Notes under the pieces: generated by a model
Seen by the model: the letters and a program-made list of their open reading frames with translations, nothing else
Database searches by the model: none
Told to the model about the DNA's origin: nothing
From: an uncultured Flavobacteriales bacterium
GTDB lineage: Bacteria; Bacteroidota; Bacteroidia; Flavobacteriales; BACL11
DNA: 51,385 nucleotides
Reading direction: 5' to 3'
Assembly (NCBI GenBank): GCA_913031595.1
Contig: CAJWCP010000008.1
Span: 1 to 51,385, forward strand
Translations under genes and position numbers: made by a program
Shown here: positions 9,872-18,931 of the stretch, in pieces
Layout: the number at the start of each line of letters is the position of its first letter
How positions within the stretch are numbered: position 1 is the stretch's first letter

Positions 9872-10735
9872 ATGAATAAATTTATTAGTCATACAATATT
9901 CTTCTTACTTGGTATAACTATCATATTTAGTATTAATTGGAGTATTAATTATCTAATAATTACAAAATCTGACATTCCAATCAAAAAATCTAAAATATTA
10001 ATTATTGGAGATTCCCATCCTAGCAGAGGTGTAAATCCAGAAATACTAGAAAATGCAATAAATGTTTGTCAGAGCGCTGAACCTTATATTATTACTTTCT
10101 GGAAATTAAAAAAGATAATTACTAAAGCACAACCGGAAAAAGTCATCATTGGATTCTCTCCACATAACATTTCAAATTTTAATGATTTTAAATTTAATAA
10201 TGAAAGATGGCAATTAGAGATGTTTAAAAGAAGTTACTTAATAGAGGAATTCAGATCAATAAATAAAATAAAGATTGATTTTAAACAATATTATATCTTC
10301 CTTTTTAAACAACTTTGTTTATTTCCAAAACAAAATCATATATATTATATTGGTGATCATGAGAAATCTGACTACTCAAATTTATCAGGTAGCCAGAAAA
10401 CTATAAATAAACATTATTATTTTAACAATCAAAAACCTGAGATATCTGAAACATCAATTAGCTATCTAGATTCTATAATTAACTTATGTATAAAACGTCA
10501 AATTACACCTATATTAATTAATACTCCTCTTCACATATCATATAAAGAAAAAATACCTAGCATTATACAAGAAAGATATAATAAAGAAATATTAAGATTT
10601 AGAAATCAAGGTGTAAAAATATATACTGATAGTATAACAATATACAAAAAAGAAAACTTCTATAATTCTGATCATCTAAACAACTCTGGCGCAAAAATAT
10701 TCAGCAAAAAACTTAATCAAGCAATTCAAAAATAA
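9872..10735 (+). CDS. SGNH-hydrolase-like partner protein of the MBOAT acyltransferase
   Basis: N-terminal membrane anchor, 'ILIIGDSHPSRG' (block-I-like) and C-terminal 'NSDHLNNSGAKIF' (DxxH-like); immediately downstream of the MBOAT gene. Confidence 0.7.
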   Translation: MNKFISHTIFFLLGITIIFSINWSINYLIITKSDIPIKKSKILIIGDSHPSRGVNPEILENAINVCQSAEPYIITFWKLKKIITKAQPEKVIIGFSPHNISNFNDFKFNNERWQLEMFKRSYLIEEFRSINKIKIDFKQYYIFLFKQLCLFPKQNHIYYIGDHEKSDYSNLSGSQKTINKHYYFNNQKPEISETSISYLDSIINLCIKRQITPILINTPLHISYKEKIPSIIQERYNKEILRFRNQGVKIYTDSITIYKKENFYNSDHLNNSGAKIFSKKLNQAIQK

Positions 10736-10742
10736 GATCAAT

Positions 10743-11642
10743 TTAGCTTTTATACCCAAACTTCTGCATCTTAGCACTCATATCACCGTTAAAATATTTC
10801 TTTTCTTCTTCTAAAAGTTTATTTTTCCAATTACCGACTGATCTTGTAGAAATAGGTTTTTTAAGATTCTTATGATGATAATCATCTTCAACTCCCATTT
10901 GTTTTGCAGAAACTTTCTCTATATCTGAAGTTTTATCTTCATATAGATCAAGATACGTAATAATTCTCTTGACTTCTTGATCAGGATCAGCCACTAAGTC
11001 TTCGTATTTAACTAATAATACATCTCCCCTCTTTTTAAGAAAATTATAAGCTTTAACACTATCCTGCCATTTCCAAATACCAAAAGTAAAAAAGTTAAAT
11101 CCAAGATATTTCTTATAAGATAAAGCAACATCTCTTGGATCACGAACTAAAAATATATATTTAGCTTTTGGGAATTCAGGATAAATATATCGTATAAAAT
11201 TAGTATTAAGAGGAGTTTTATCTCCCCAAATTATACTGCCAGGCTTTACTCTCTTTTGATATTTAGTAAATATATTATTAAATAAAGAAGAAATAGATTT
11301 ATTATTACCAACTATATCACCTATATCAAGATTCCATTTAATTGTTTTTGTATTAGTCAAGAATAATTGCTTAACATTATTCACCCATCTTTCTGAAGAC
11401 CAAAAGAAAAATAAATATCTTCTTAAGATAGCATAAGGCAAAATAAATTGTTCTGGAGGTATTAATATATCCTTATGTGCATTTAAAATAGTAGCTAATA
11501 AAGTACTACCATTTCTACCAGAACCAATGATAAAAAAATGAGGTCTATCTAACGGCTTCTTATTAATAGAAAAAAGCCTGAAAAATACCACCAAAGGGTA
11601 CAATAAATATTTATATTTTATTCTAGAATATAAAGTTCTCAT
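10743..11642 (-). CDS. Sulfotransferase family protein
   Basis: 5'-PSB-like 'FFIIGSGRNGSTLLATILNAHKDI' and 3'-PB-like 'KYIFLVRDPRDVALSYKKY'. Confidence 0.85.
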   Translation of the reverse strand: MRTLYSRIKYKYLLYPLVVFFRLFSINKKPLDRPHFFIIGSGRNGSTLLATILNAHKDILIPPEQFILPYAILRRYLFFFWSSERWVNNVKQLFLTNTKTIKWNLDIGDIVGNNKSISSLFNNIFTKYQKRVKPGSIIWGDKTPLNTNFIRYIYPEFPKAKYIFLVRDPRDVALSYKKYLGFNFFTFGIWKWQDSVKAYNFLKKRGDVLLVKYEDLVADPDQEVKRIITYLDLYEDKTSDIEKVSAKQMGVEDDYHHKNLKKPISTRSVGNWKNKLLEEEKKYFNGDMSAKMQKFGYKS

Positions 11643-11651
11643 GTTTTATAA

Positions 11652-12380
11652 TTAGTATAATATATATCCAAAATAATTAACCACTTCTTTATCTAATTTT
11701 GAATTAATAAACTTAGTTTCTTCATTAGTTATCTTTGCTTTCCATTTCTCATGTAAGTAATAATCTTGATAATCTACAAAAATCTTATTATCTTTTTTTG
11801 TTGAGACTTCATAATTAGTAAATTGATCTTTTAGCGGCACATTAATTGACCTTGATATACGCTGGATAATGTTTTTCGGGTCCTTTAACAAGTCTTCATA
11901 CTTAACATGTATTATATTATTATTAGTACTAGCAAAATTGATATAAGATCTATTCTTGATATTCCAAAGATCTACTGGATTCTCAAGCACCTTATATCCT
12001 TTAATATTATCCCTCTTTCGCAACTCCCAATTATGACTGATAAAATCAATAAATGAATGAGTCTTTTTTCCTTTATAATGATAAGGCCTCTTATATAAAG
12101 AAAGTAAAAAAGAATATGGGTTCTTCGTTAATGAAATAACAAAAACTTTATTAGAGGTGTTATTTAATAGGTCTGAGTCAATACTCGCATGCTTCCACCC
12201 AAGATTATTTGATTTAGTTATAGAAAAAAATAGATCCTTGGTCCATTCTCTAAAAGTAAAAACACTACCTTTTGAAATAGAGCCTTTTAAAATATTTACA
12301 TCTAAATTAGTTCTAATTAACTCTTTAAGATAGTTTGTACCTGTATTTCTTTCTCCAAATATTTTTATATTAACTTTCAC
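11652..12380 (-). CDS. Sulfotransferase-like protein
   Basis: 'VNIKIFGERNTGTNYLKELI' P-loop-like start, 'VFVISLTKNPYSFLLSLYKRPYH', 'IIHVKYEDLLKDPKNII'. Confidence 0.7.
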   Translation of the reverse strand: MKVNIKIFGERNTGTNYLKELIRTNLDVNILKGSISKGSVFTFREWTKDLFFSITKSNNLGWKHASIDSDLLNNTSNKVFVISLTKNPYSFLLSLYKRPYHYKGKKTHSFIDFISHNWELRKRDNIKGYKVLENPVDLWNIKNRSYINFASTNNNIIHVKYEDLLKDPKNIIQRISRSINVPLKDQFTNYEVSTKKDNKIFVDYQDYYLHEKWKAKITNEETKFINSKLDKEVVNYFGYILY

Positions 12381-13429
12381 TGGGTTTTTATATTCTTTAA
12401 TTCTTGCAGTAAAATTTTCTTTCTATTCTCAGCAGAAAAATTATCTATAATTCTTTGCCTAGCATTTTCCATCAGCTTTACTAAATCTGCCTCTAAAGCT
12501 TGATGAATAATTTTTTCTAATAATGAGTCATCTCTTTTTTCTAATATAAATCCTGTGTCACCAACAATATTAGGTAAAAAATTGACTCGTGAAACAATAG
12601 GCACACACTTACAAAGCATTGCCTCACATATAGCCACACCAAATCCCTCAAAATTAGAAAGCTGCAAATAGAATTGAGTTTTACTATACCACAACTCTAG
12701 TTCTTTAGGAGTTAATCTACCTAAAAAGAAAATATTATCTGGCATTCTTTCTTCTTTTATAGAAGCATAATTTATTCCTGCAAAGTAAAACTTACACTCA
12801 GGAAATCTTTTAGCTATATTAAATATTAAATCAGCCCCTTTTCTTAATAACTGGCCCTCTGTCATAACAGTAATAAAAGTTTTTTGGATCTTATTAAGAT
12901 TTTTTTTCTGCCAATTCTTAATAATTAAACCATTGGGGATCACTTTATATGGTGTATTTATTCCTTTTAAATGATGAGTATAACCAAACTTTAAAGGCTG
13001 ATTAGAAAAATAAGTATTTTCTGTATATACTAAAGATTCACTGACTGGAAAAATAATACTTGCCCACTGATATGATTTTTTTATAAAATAACGCATTAAA
13101 TAAAAACGTAAACTTCCATAATTAATATCAGGAAAAGAAACACAATCGGTGCCATGAACAATAATTGCAACATCTTTCCTGAAAATACAAGCAAATAATG
13201 AAGGAAAAAATGACCAATAACCTGCAAAAGAAATTAATATAGTATTTACCTTTCTTATATTAAATAGTAAAAAGAAGAATTGAATAATTAAATTAAAAGG
13301 AAGCAAGAATTTATTTGTCCAGTTTTGATCTTTATAGATTAATTCATAATTATCTGACAATAAATCAACTTCTGTTTTAATGAAAGTAAAAAGCTTAGGA
13401 TAAATAAATATAATTCTCTCTTTTTGCAT
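12377..13429 (-). CDS. Glycosyltransferase (GT4-like)
   Basis: 'VIVHGTD', 'KVIPNGLIIKNW', 'VMTEGQLLRKGADLIFNIAKRFP', 'LSNFEGFGVAICEAMLCKCVPIVS'; 4-nt overlap with the next gene. Confidence 0.88.
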   Translation of the reverse strand: MQKERIIFIYPKLFTFIKTEVDLLSDNYELIYKDQNWTNKFLLPFNLIIQFFFLLFNIRKVNTILISFAGYWSFFPSLFACIFRKDVAIIVHGTDCVSFPDINYGSLRFYLMRYFIKKSYQWASIIFPVSESLVYTENTYFSNQPLKFGYTHHLKGINTPYKVIPNGLIIKNWQKKNLNKIQKTFITVMTEGQLLRKGADLIFNIAKRFPECKFYFAGINYASIKEERMPDNIFFLGRLTPKELELWYSKTQFYLQLSNFEGFGVAICEAMLCKCVPIVSRVNFLPNIVGDTGFILEKRDDSLLEKIIHQALEADLVKLMENARQRIIDNFSAENRKKILLQELKNIKTQ

Positions 13430-13482
13430 TCAAAAATCTTTATTAAATAAGACAAAGATAATTTCAAATGAATATATATATA

Positions 13483-14943
13483 TTAAAACCATAATCTATT
13501 TTTAAAATCTAAAAATATATTAGTAATATCTTCAGATAATTTAAAAAATAACATTAAGGGAATAAATGTGAAAAATACAAAAAATGTCTTCCAAATAATA
13601 TCAATATAAATATTTCCACTCAATGGTAAAAAACCAGCTAATAAATAGATTGCAAATAAAATAATAAGAGTATATAAGGTTTTAATACTAAATGGCTGCA
13701 TTTTCATTTTTATCCTAATTAATAATAAACGGATAAGATTAAATAAAAATACTGAGATTGCTGTAGCCATCGCCGCACCATTAATACCATAAATTGGTAT
13801 AAAAATATAATTTGTAAAAAGAGTGACAAATACTAAAATTATATTAGTATATAAATCATATCTGTAATAACCTGAGTTAATTATGATTGCCCCATTTACT
13901 CCTGAAGAAACATTAAATAATTGAGCTAAACCAATAAACAAAACAACCCACTTTCCAAATGAATACTTTAATGGAAGTAAGCTAAATATTGCGTCAATAT
14001 TAACCCAAACACAAAGAAAGAAAACACCTCCAATAATTAATTGGTTAATTGATGACTTAGAATATAAGATTTTTATCTTATTATAATCTTGATCTTCCCA
14101 AGCCTTTGCTAATAAAGGCATTGAAATAGAAACAACAGACTTGCCTGGAACTTTAATTGCATTACCTATAAAGAAAGCAACAGTATAAAAAGCAACATGC
14201 TTTAAATCCATCATAGCACCAATCATAATCATATCTATTCTAGTAACAATTATAATAGAAGCACTTCCAAGTAAAACATATATCCCAAAACTAAGAATCT
14301 CTTTTATCTTTAAATTATTCAAAGAAATACTAATGCTTAAACGTCTTTTATACAACTGCATGAAAAGAAGAATACTAAACTTTAGTATATATCCAGCAAT
14401 ATAAACCTTTAAAAAAGTTGGAAAATCAAAATAATCAAACCAATGTAATAATAAAGCTATTAAGCTATATAGTTTTAAAAAAACTTCATTAATAAATATA
14501 GGCGCTACAGCATTTAAAAAAGAACGTGAGATTGCCGTCAATAAGTCATAAAAACTAATAAAGAAAACAAGAATAATAATGTAATAAAAATTATCTCTTA
14601 ACAATTCACTTGCCTGTATAAGATCAAGAATATTTTTTTTAAAAAAGAAATAAATAAAGCTTATGATTGCAAAACCAAATAAAGAAGTAATCAAACTAAA
14701 AAAATATAATTGTCCTTTTTCCTTAACTGCAGGAAAGAAACGAATAAATATTTTGGGAATTCCTAATGAAGAAAAGGTAGAAATTAGAATTGCATAAGCA
14801 ACAATAATCTGAATTAATCCAAAATGTTCAGGGTAACTATTAAAAACATTAGGGTAAAGAAGTACAGTATTAATAGCACCTATAGCCATTCCAATATAGA
14901 AACTTATAGAATTCTTAATACTTTGATTTCGAACAACTCCCAT
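13483..14943 (-). CDS. Polysaccharide flippase (Wzx/MATE-like, oligosaccharide translocase)
   Basis: Multi-TM protein of ~486 aa with 'GIPKIFIRFFPAVKEKGQ', 'RIDMIMIGAMMDLKHVAFYTVAFFIGNAIKVP', 'IYGINGAAMATAISVFLFNLIRL'. Confidence 0.88.
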   Translation of the reverse strand: MGVVRNQSIKNSISFYIGMAIGAINTVLLYPNVFNSYPEHFGLIQIIVAYAILISTFSSLGIPKIFIRFFPAVKEKGQLYFFSLITSLFGFAIISFIYFFFKKNILDLIQASELLRDNFYYIIILVFFISFYDLLTAISRSFLNAVAPIFINEVFLKLYSLIALLLHWFDYFDFPTFLKVYIAGYILKFSILLFMQLYKRRLSISISLNNLKIKEILSFGIYVLLGSASIIIVTRIDMIMIGAMMDLKHVAFYTVAFFIGNAIKVPGKSVVSISMPLLAKAWEDQDYNKIKILYSKSSINQLIIGGVFFLCVWVNIDAIFSLLPLKYSFGKWVVLFIGLAQLFNVSSGVNGAIIINSGYYRYDLYTNIILVFVTLFTNYIFIPIYGINGAAMATAISVFLFNLIRLLLIRIKMKMQPFSIKTLYTLIILFAIYLLAGFLPLSGNIYIDIIWKTFFVFFTFIPLMLFFKLSEDITNIFLDFKNRLWF

Positions 14944-16223
14944 TATCTTAATGTGTTTAAAATATTCACCAAATCTTTGGTTAAATTCTTCCTAGAATAA
15001 TCTCTTATCTCATAATTTATAAGAGCTTTATTAGAAGAATTAAAAAGATCAAATATATACTCTTTAATATCATCGCTTTCATAAGAAAAATACCTTCCTA
15101 CATTAACTCTTTCTAATAATTTCTGCACATCACTTTTATTAGGCCCAAATGCTAAAATTGGTTTTCTCGCAGCAAAATACTCAAATATTTTACCTGGATA
15201 ATTACCTATTCCACTCTTAGAATTAAATAATAATAAAAGTAACAGTGATGTCTCATTATAACGCTTCAAAACTTCAAAATGACTTAAATAACCCAGTTCT
15301 TTTACTTTTAGGTTAAGTCTAGGAAAACTTTTGATATTAGATAAAACAGAATGATCAATATTGCCTGAGAGATGAATCTCTAATTTTTCATTAAAATCTT
15401 TATGCTCCTCACATAAATCATTTAATGCGCTCCATAATCTTTTAGGATTTCTCAAATGATTGAGCAAGCCATAATGACCAATAATAAATTTATCATTTGT
15501 CTTGCCTATATTCTGAAAATCATCTTCATCATAACCATTAGTTAATAACTCTACACGCTCTGCCCCTAACCTTTTTAAATCTCTAGCCCAAGTTTCACTG
15601 ACAGTTAAAGTAACATCAGCATTTTGCAAAACACTTCTCTCTAATCTCTTATGTTTTCTTCTCGCTAAATATGATAAATGAAAGGTATCTAACAAATCGT
15701 ATTCACTCCAAGGATCTCGAAAATCTGCAATCCAATTTAAATTAGGAAACTCTTCTTTAAGACCTAAGCCTATTAAGTGCATAGAATGAGGAGGGCCAGT
15801 AGTAATAATATGTGATATTTTATGTTCTTGAATTTTATTACTCAAATATGAAATAGAAGGTTTTACCCAATATACTTTAGGATCAGGAATAAAAAAATTA
15901 CCTCTTACCCAATTTAACAATCTATTTCTAAATGATTTCTGGTCTAAAATTACACCTGAGGTTTGAATATGTTTCTTTCCTTTTCCTAATAATTTATCTT
16001 TTAATGTATATGGCTCCCAAATTGAAGTTTTCCAAACATCAACCTCTGAAGGTATATTTGCTGATAATTTTTCATCTTCTACCTCAAAATATGGGTTTTT
16101 AGGAGTATAAATAATAGGTTTCCAATTATTTTGAGGTAAATATTTTGCAAATTTCAACCACCTTTGAACACCTGACCCTGCAGAAGGAGGCCAATAGTAT
16201 GAGATAATTAAAACTTTATTCAT
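14943..16223 (-). CDS. Glycosyltransferase (WbuB-like GT-B)
   Basis: 'VLIISYYWPPSAGSGVQRWLKFAKYLP', 'WIADFRDPWSEYDLL', 'ELLTNGYDEDDF', 'YPGKIFEYFAARKPILAFG'. Confidence 0.88.
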   Translation of the reverse strand: MNKVLIISYYWPPSAGSGVQRWLKFAKYLPQNNWKPIIYTPKNPYFEVEDEKLSANIPSEVDVWKTSIWEPYTLKDKLLGKGKKHIQTSGVILDQKSFRNRLLNWVRGNFFIPDPKVYWVKPSISYLSNKIQEHKISHIITTGPPHSMHLIGLGLKEEFPNLNWIADFRDPWSEYDLLDTFHLSYLARRKHKRLERSVLQNADVTLTVSETWARDLKRLGAERVELLTNGYDEDDFQNIGKTNDKFIIGHYGLLNHLRNPKRLWSALNDLCEEHKDFNEKLEIHLSGNIDHSVLSNIKSFPRLNLKVKELGYLSHFEVLKRYNETSLLLLLLFNSKSGIGNYPGKIFEYFAARKPILAFGPNKSDVQKLLERVNVGRYFSYESDDIKEYIFDLFNSSNKALINYEIRDYSRKNLTKDLVNILNTLR

Positions 16224-18652
16224 TAGGATTTCAACTCCTTAAAAGACACAAAAACTAATAATAATAAAAGAATAATAGAAGAAGTTAATGAGAGTGACTC
16301 CCCTATATTATAAGATGAAGGTTCAAATTTAAATTCAATAATATGATTACCAGCAGGTATCTTCATTCCTCTTAACACATAATTAACTCTAAAATGTGGA
16401 TAGAGTACATCATCAATATATGCATTCCAACCTTTCTCATAATAGATCTCTGAAAAAACAGCAATACCATCACTTGTAGATTTTGAATCATATTTTAAAT
16501 AATTAGGCTTATATTCAAGTAAAGAAATTGTTCCTTTATTACTAGAAAGATTAGTAATTAACTGATCTTTGAAACGTTCATCAACAACTGCCATATTTCT
16601 AACATCAAGTCCATTTAAAGCAGCTATTTCACTATCAGCATTAGGTACTACATTGATAGCACTTACAAACCAAGCATTACCCATAGCATTAATATTAGTC
16701 TCCACGCTTCCTTGTTTATTAATTATATACTTTGTATTTAGCATATTGATTACAGAAGAATTCTCTTTTGTAATATGATAATCTATAAGTTCCTGATAAC
16801 GCTTTAATTTAGCTCCATGATATCCTCCTATTGACTTATGAAAATATGAGGTGTTAGCATCATTAAAAGTATTAGCAGCCTTATTATGAACTCTAAAATG
16901 CGGAAAGTCTGGATATGATTTGAAATCAAAACCTTCTTTATTATAAATAATTTTATCAGCCTGTGTCGGTTTATAAGGTGTCTTTACTTTTGATTTTCTC
17001 ACAAAATGATCATTATGTAGATATCTTTTATTGACAGTCCACATATCAAATAAAACTAATACTCCCACAATCAGAATAACATATTGTTTTTTTATTTTAT
17101 TCTTCAGATAAATCCATAGGAGTCCAAAAGCTAAAGAAATAAAAACAAAAGATCTCCAAGCGTCCATACTTAATAAATGAGCTCTATCAGTAACTAAGCC
17201 ATCTAAAAAACCATTTGGAATTTTAACATCTGGAGCTAAAGGCCTAAAATCACTCTCTGAAAGAAAATCAAAAAAAATAGAAGGCATTAAAGCAAAAACA
17301 AGAGTTATACCTCCTGTAATATAAAAAGCTATTTGTAATGATTTCTTTTTCCCTTCTTTATCAATATTTAAAAAATTATCTAATGCTATAAAAGCTAATA
17401 AAGGTATAGTGAATTCTGCTATAATTAAAATCATAGATACTGCTCTAAATTTATTATAGCCAGGAAAATAGTCTAAAAATAATTCTGTTAAGGGCATAAA
17501 GTTTTTTCCCCAAGCAAGCATAATAGACATAATAGTAGCTAATAAAACCCAAATTCTAATATCAGATCTCAAAAACAATAAAGCTAAAACAAACAAAAAG
17601 ATAACAATAGCTCCTGAATAAGTTGGCCCTGACGTAAAAGGCTGATCACCCCAATAAGATGAAGATTTCTGTGCTAATACATTTGCTATTTTTTTATTTC
17701 TAAATTGTCGTAAGAAATCTAAAGTTTCTGAATCATCTTCTAGAGAGAATACACTATTTGAACTACTCCCTCCATGAAAATTAGGAATCAAGAGAGTAAA
17801 AGTCTCTGCAACACCATAACTCCAAGCTGTAGCATAATCCTTATCTAAACCTGATGTTTTATTATCTAGATTATTTGTCAATTCAGATTTCCCTCTTGTA
17901 CTATCTTTACCATATTCCATAGTAGTAGAAAGTCTAGTAAGCGATGTTCCTGAAGCTAATAATGCTGCAATTAATAACACTGCAGAACGTTTTAGAAAAT
18001 CAACTAAATTATTTGTCTTTATTGACTTTACTAATTCCGTAAAACCTATAAACAATAATATTAGAATCAAATAATACGTAATCTGCAAATGATTAGCATA
18101 AAGTTCTAATGCAACTGTAAGGGCAGTCAACACACCTCCTAACAACATTTTTCCTCGATAAGTATAAAGAACTGCAGCAATAACCATAGGCATATAAGCA
18201 ATCGCATGTGCTTTTGTCATATGACCAGCCTGAATAATAATAAAAAAGTACGAAGAAAATGCAAATGCAATAGCACCAATAGCTGAAATACGATAATCTA
18301 CTTTTAAAGATAACAGTAAAATATAGAAACCTAATAAGTATAAAAACAACATATTAGCTGGTCTGGGTAATCCTAAAGAAAGTATAGAAGGCACATACTG
18401 TATAAGATTACCTTTATATTTTGTAGAAATCTGATAAGCTGGCATTCCTGAAAACATAGAATTAGTCCAAAGTGGCTCTTCACCTGTTGATTCTCGAAAA
18501 TCTACAACCTCCTTACTCATACCTTTCCAATGAGTAACATCCATCATATTAAGCATCTTACCTTGAAGTAAGGGAGATAAATAAGTTAATGAAATAACCA
18601 AAAATAAAAGTATAATTATAAAATGTGGTGTTATTTTTTTTATGTTACCCAT
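16223..18652 (-). CDS. YfhO family membrane protein
   Basis: 'LSPLLQGKMLNMMDVTHWKGMSKEVVDFRESTGEEPLWTNSMFSGMPAYQIS', many TM segments, C-terminal 'SEIYYEKGWNAYIDD...YVLRGMKIPAGNHIIEFKFEP'. Confidence 0.9.
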   Translation of the reverse strand: MGNIKKITPHFIIILLFLVISLTYLSPLLQGKMLNMMDVTHWKGMSKEVVDFRESTGEEPLWTNSMFSGMPAYQISTKYKGNLIQYVPSILSLGLPRPANMLFLYLLGFYILLLSLKVDYRISAIGAIAFAFSSYFFIIIQAGHMTKAHAIAYMPMVIAAVLYTYRGKMLLGGVLTALTVALELYANHLQITYYLILILLFIGFTELVKSIKTNNLVDFLKRSAVLLIAALLASGTSLTRLSTTMEYGKDSTRGKSELTNNLDNKTSGLDKDYATAWSYGVAETFTLLIPNFHGGSSSNSVFSLEDDSETLDFLRQFRNKKIANVLAQKSSSYWGDQPFTSGPTYSGAIVIFLFVLALLFLRSDIRIWVLLATIMSIMLAWGKNFMPLTELFLDYFPGYNKFRAVSMILIIAEFTIPLLAFIALDNFLNIDKEGKKKSLQIAFYITGGITLVFALMPSIFFDFLSESDFRPLAPDVKIPNGFLDGLVTDRAHLLSMDAWRSFVFISLAFGLLWIYLKNKIKKQYVILIVGVLVLFDMWTVNKRYLHNDHFVRKSKVKTPYKPTQADKIIYNKEGFDFKSYPDFPHFRVHNKAANTFNDANTSYFHKSIGGYHGAKLKRYQELIDYHITKENSSVINMLNTKYIINKQGSVETNINAMGNAWFVSAINVVPNADSEIAALNGLDVRNMAVVDERFKDQLITNLSSNKGTISLLEYKPNYLKYDSKSTSDGIAVFSEIYYEKGWNAYIDDVLYPHFRVNYVLRGMKIPAGNHIIEFKFEPSSYNIGESLSLTSSIILLLLLVFVSFKELKS

Positions 18653-18663
18653 AATATAGTATT

Positions 18664-18930
18664 TTAATCTTCTATTTCTTCAAAATCTACATAATCACCA
18701 ATATCTTTAGATTGTTTGCGTGAATTATTAGTTTTTTCAATAGTTATTTTACCTTCTTTCTGAACAGTATCTTCTGATCGTGTATATTGCTTATGAAATT
18801 GATCTTTAAAACGATCTTGCATCTTTATTGTTATGTTTCTTAATAATATTGGAGCTAAAATTCTTACTAATACTTTGACAAGATAATAAATAAATAAAAA
18901 CCAACATAAAAATTTTAGAAAAGCTAACAT
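18664..18930 (-). CDS. Small membrane protein, DUF4834-like
   Basis: 88 aa, N-terminal TM, then charged tail 'KMQDRFKDQF...YVDFEEIED'; located between carB and yfhO. Confidence 0.6.
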   Translation of the reverse strand: MLAFLKFLCWFLFIYYLVKVLVRILAPILLRNITIKMQDRFKDQFHKQYTRSEDTVQKEGKITIEKTNNSRKQSKDIGDYVDFEEIED

Positions 18931-18931
18931 T

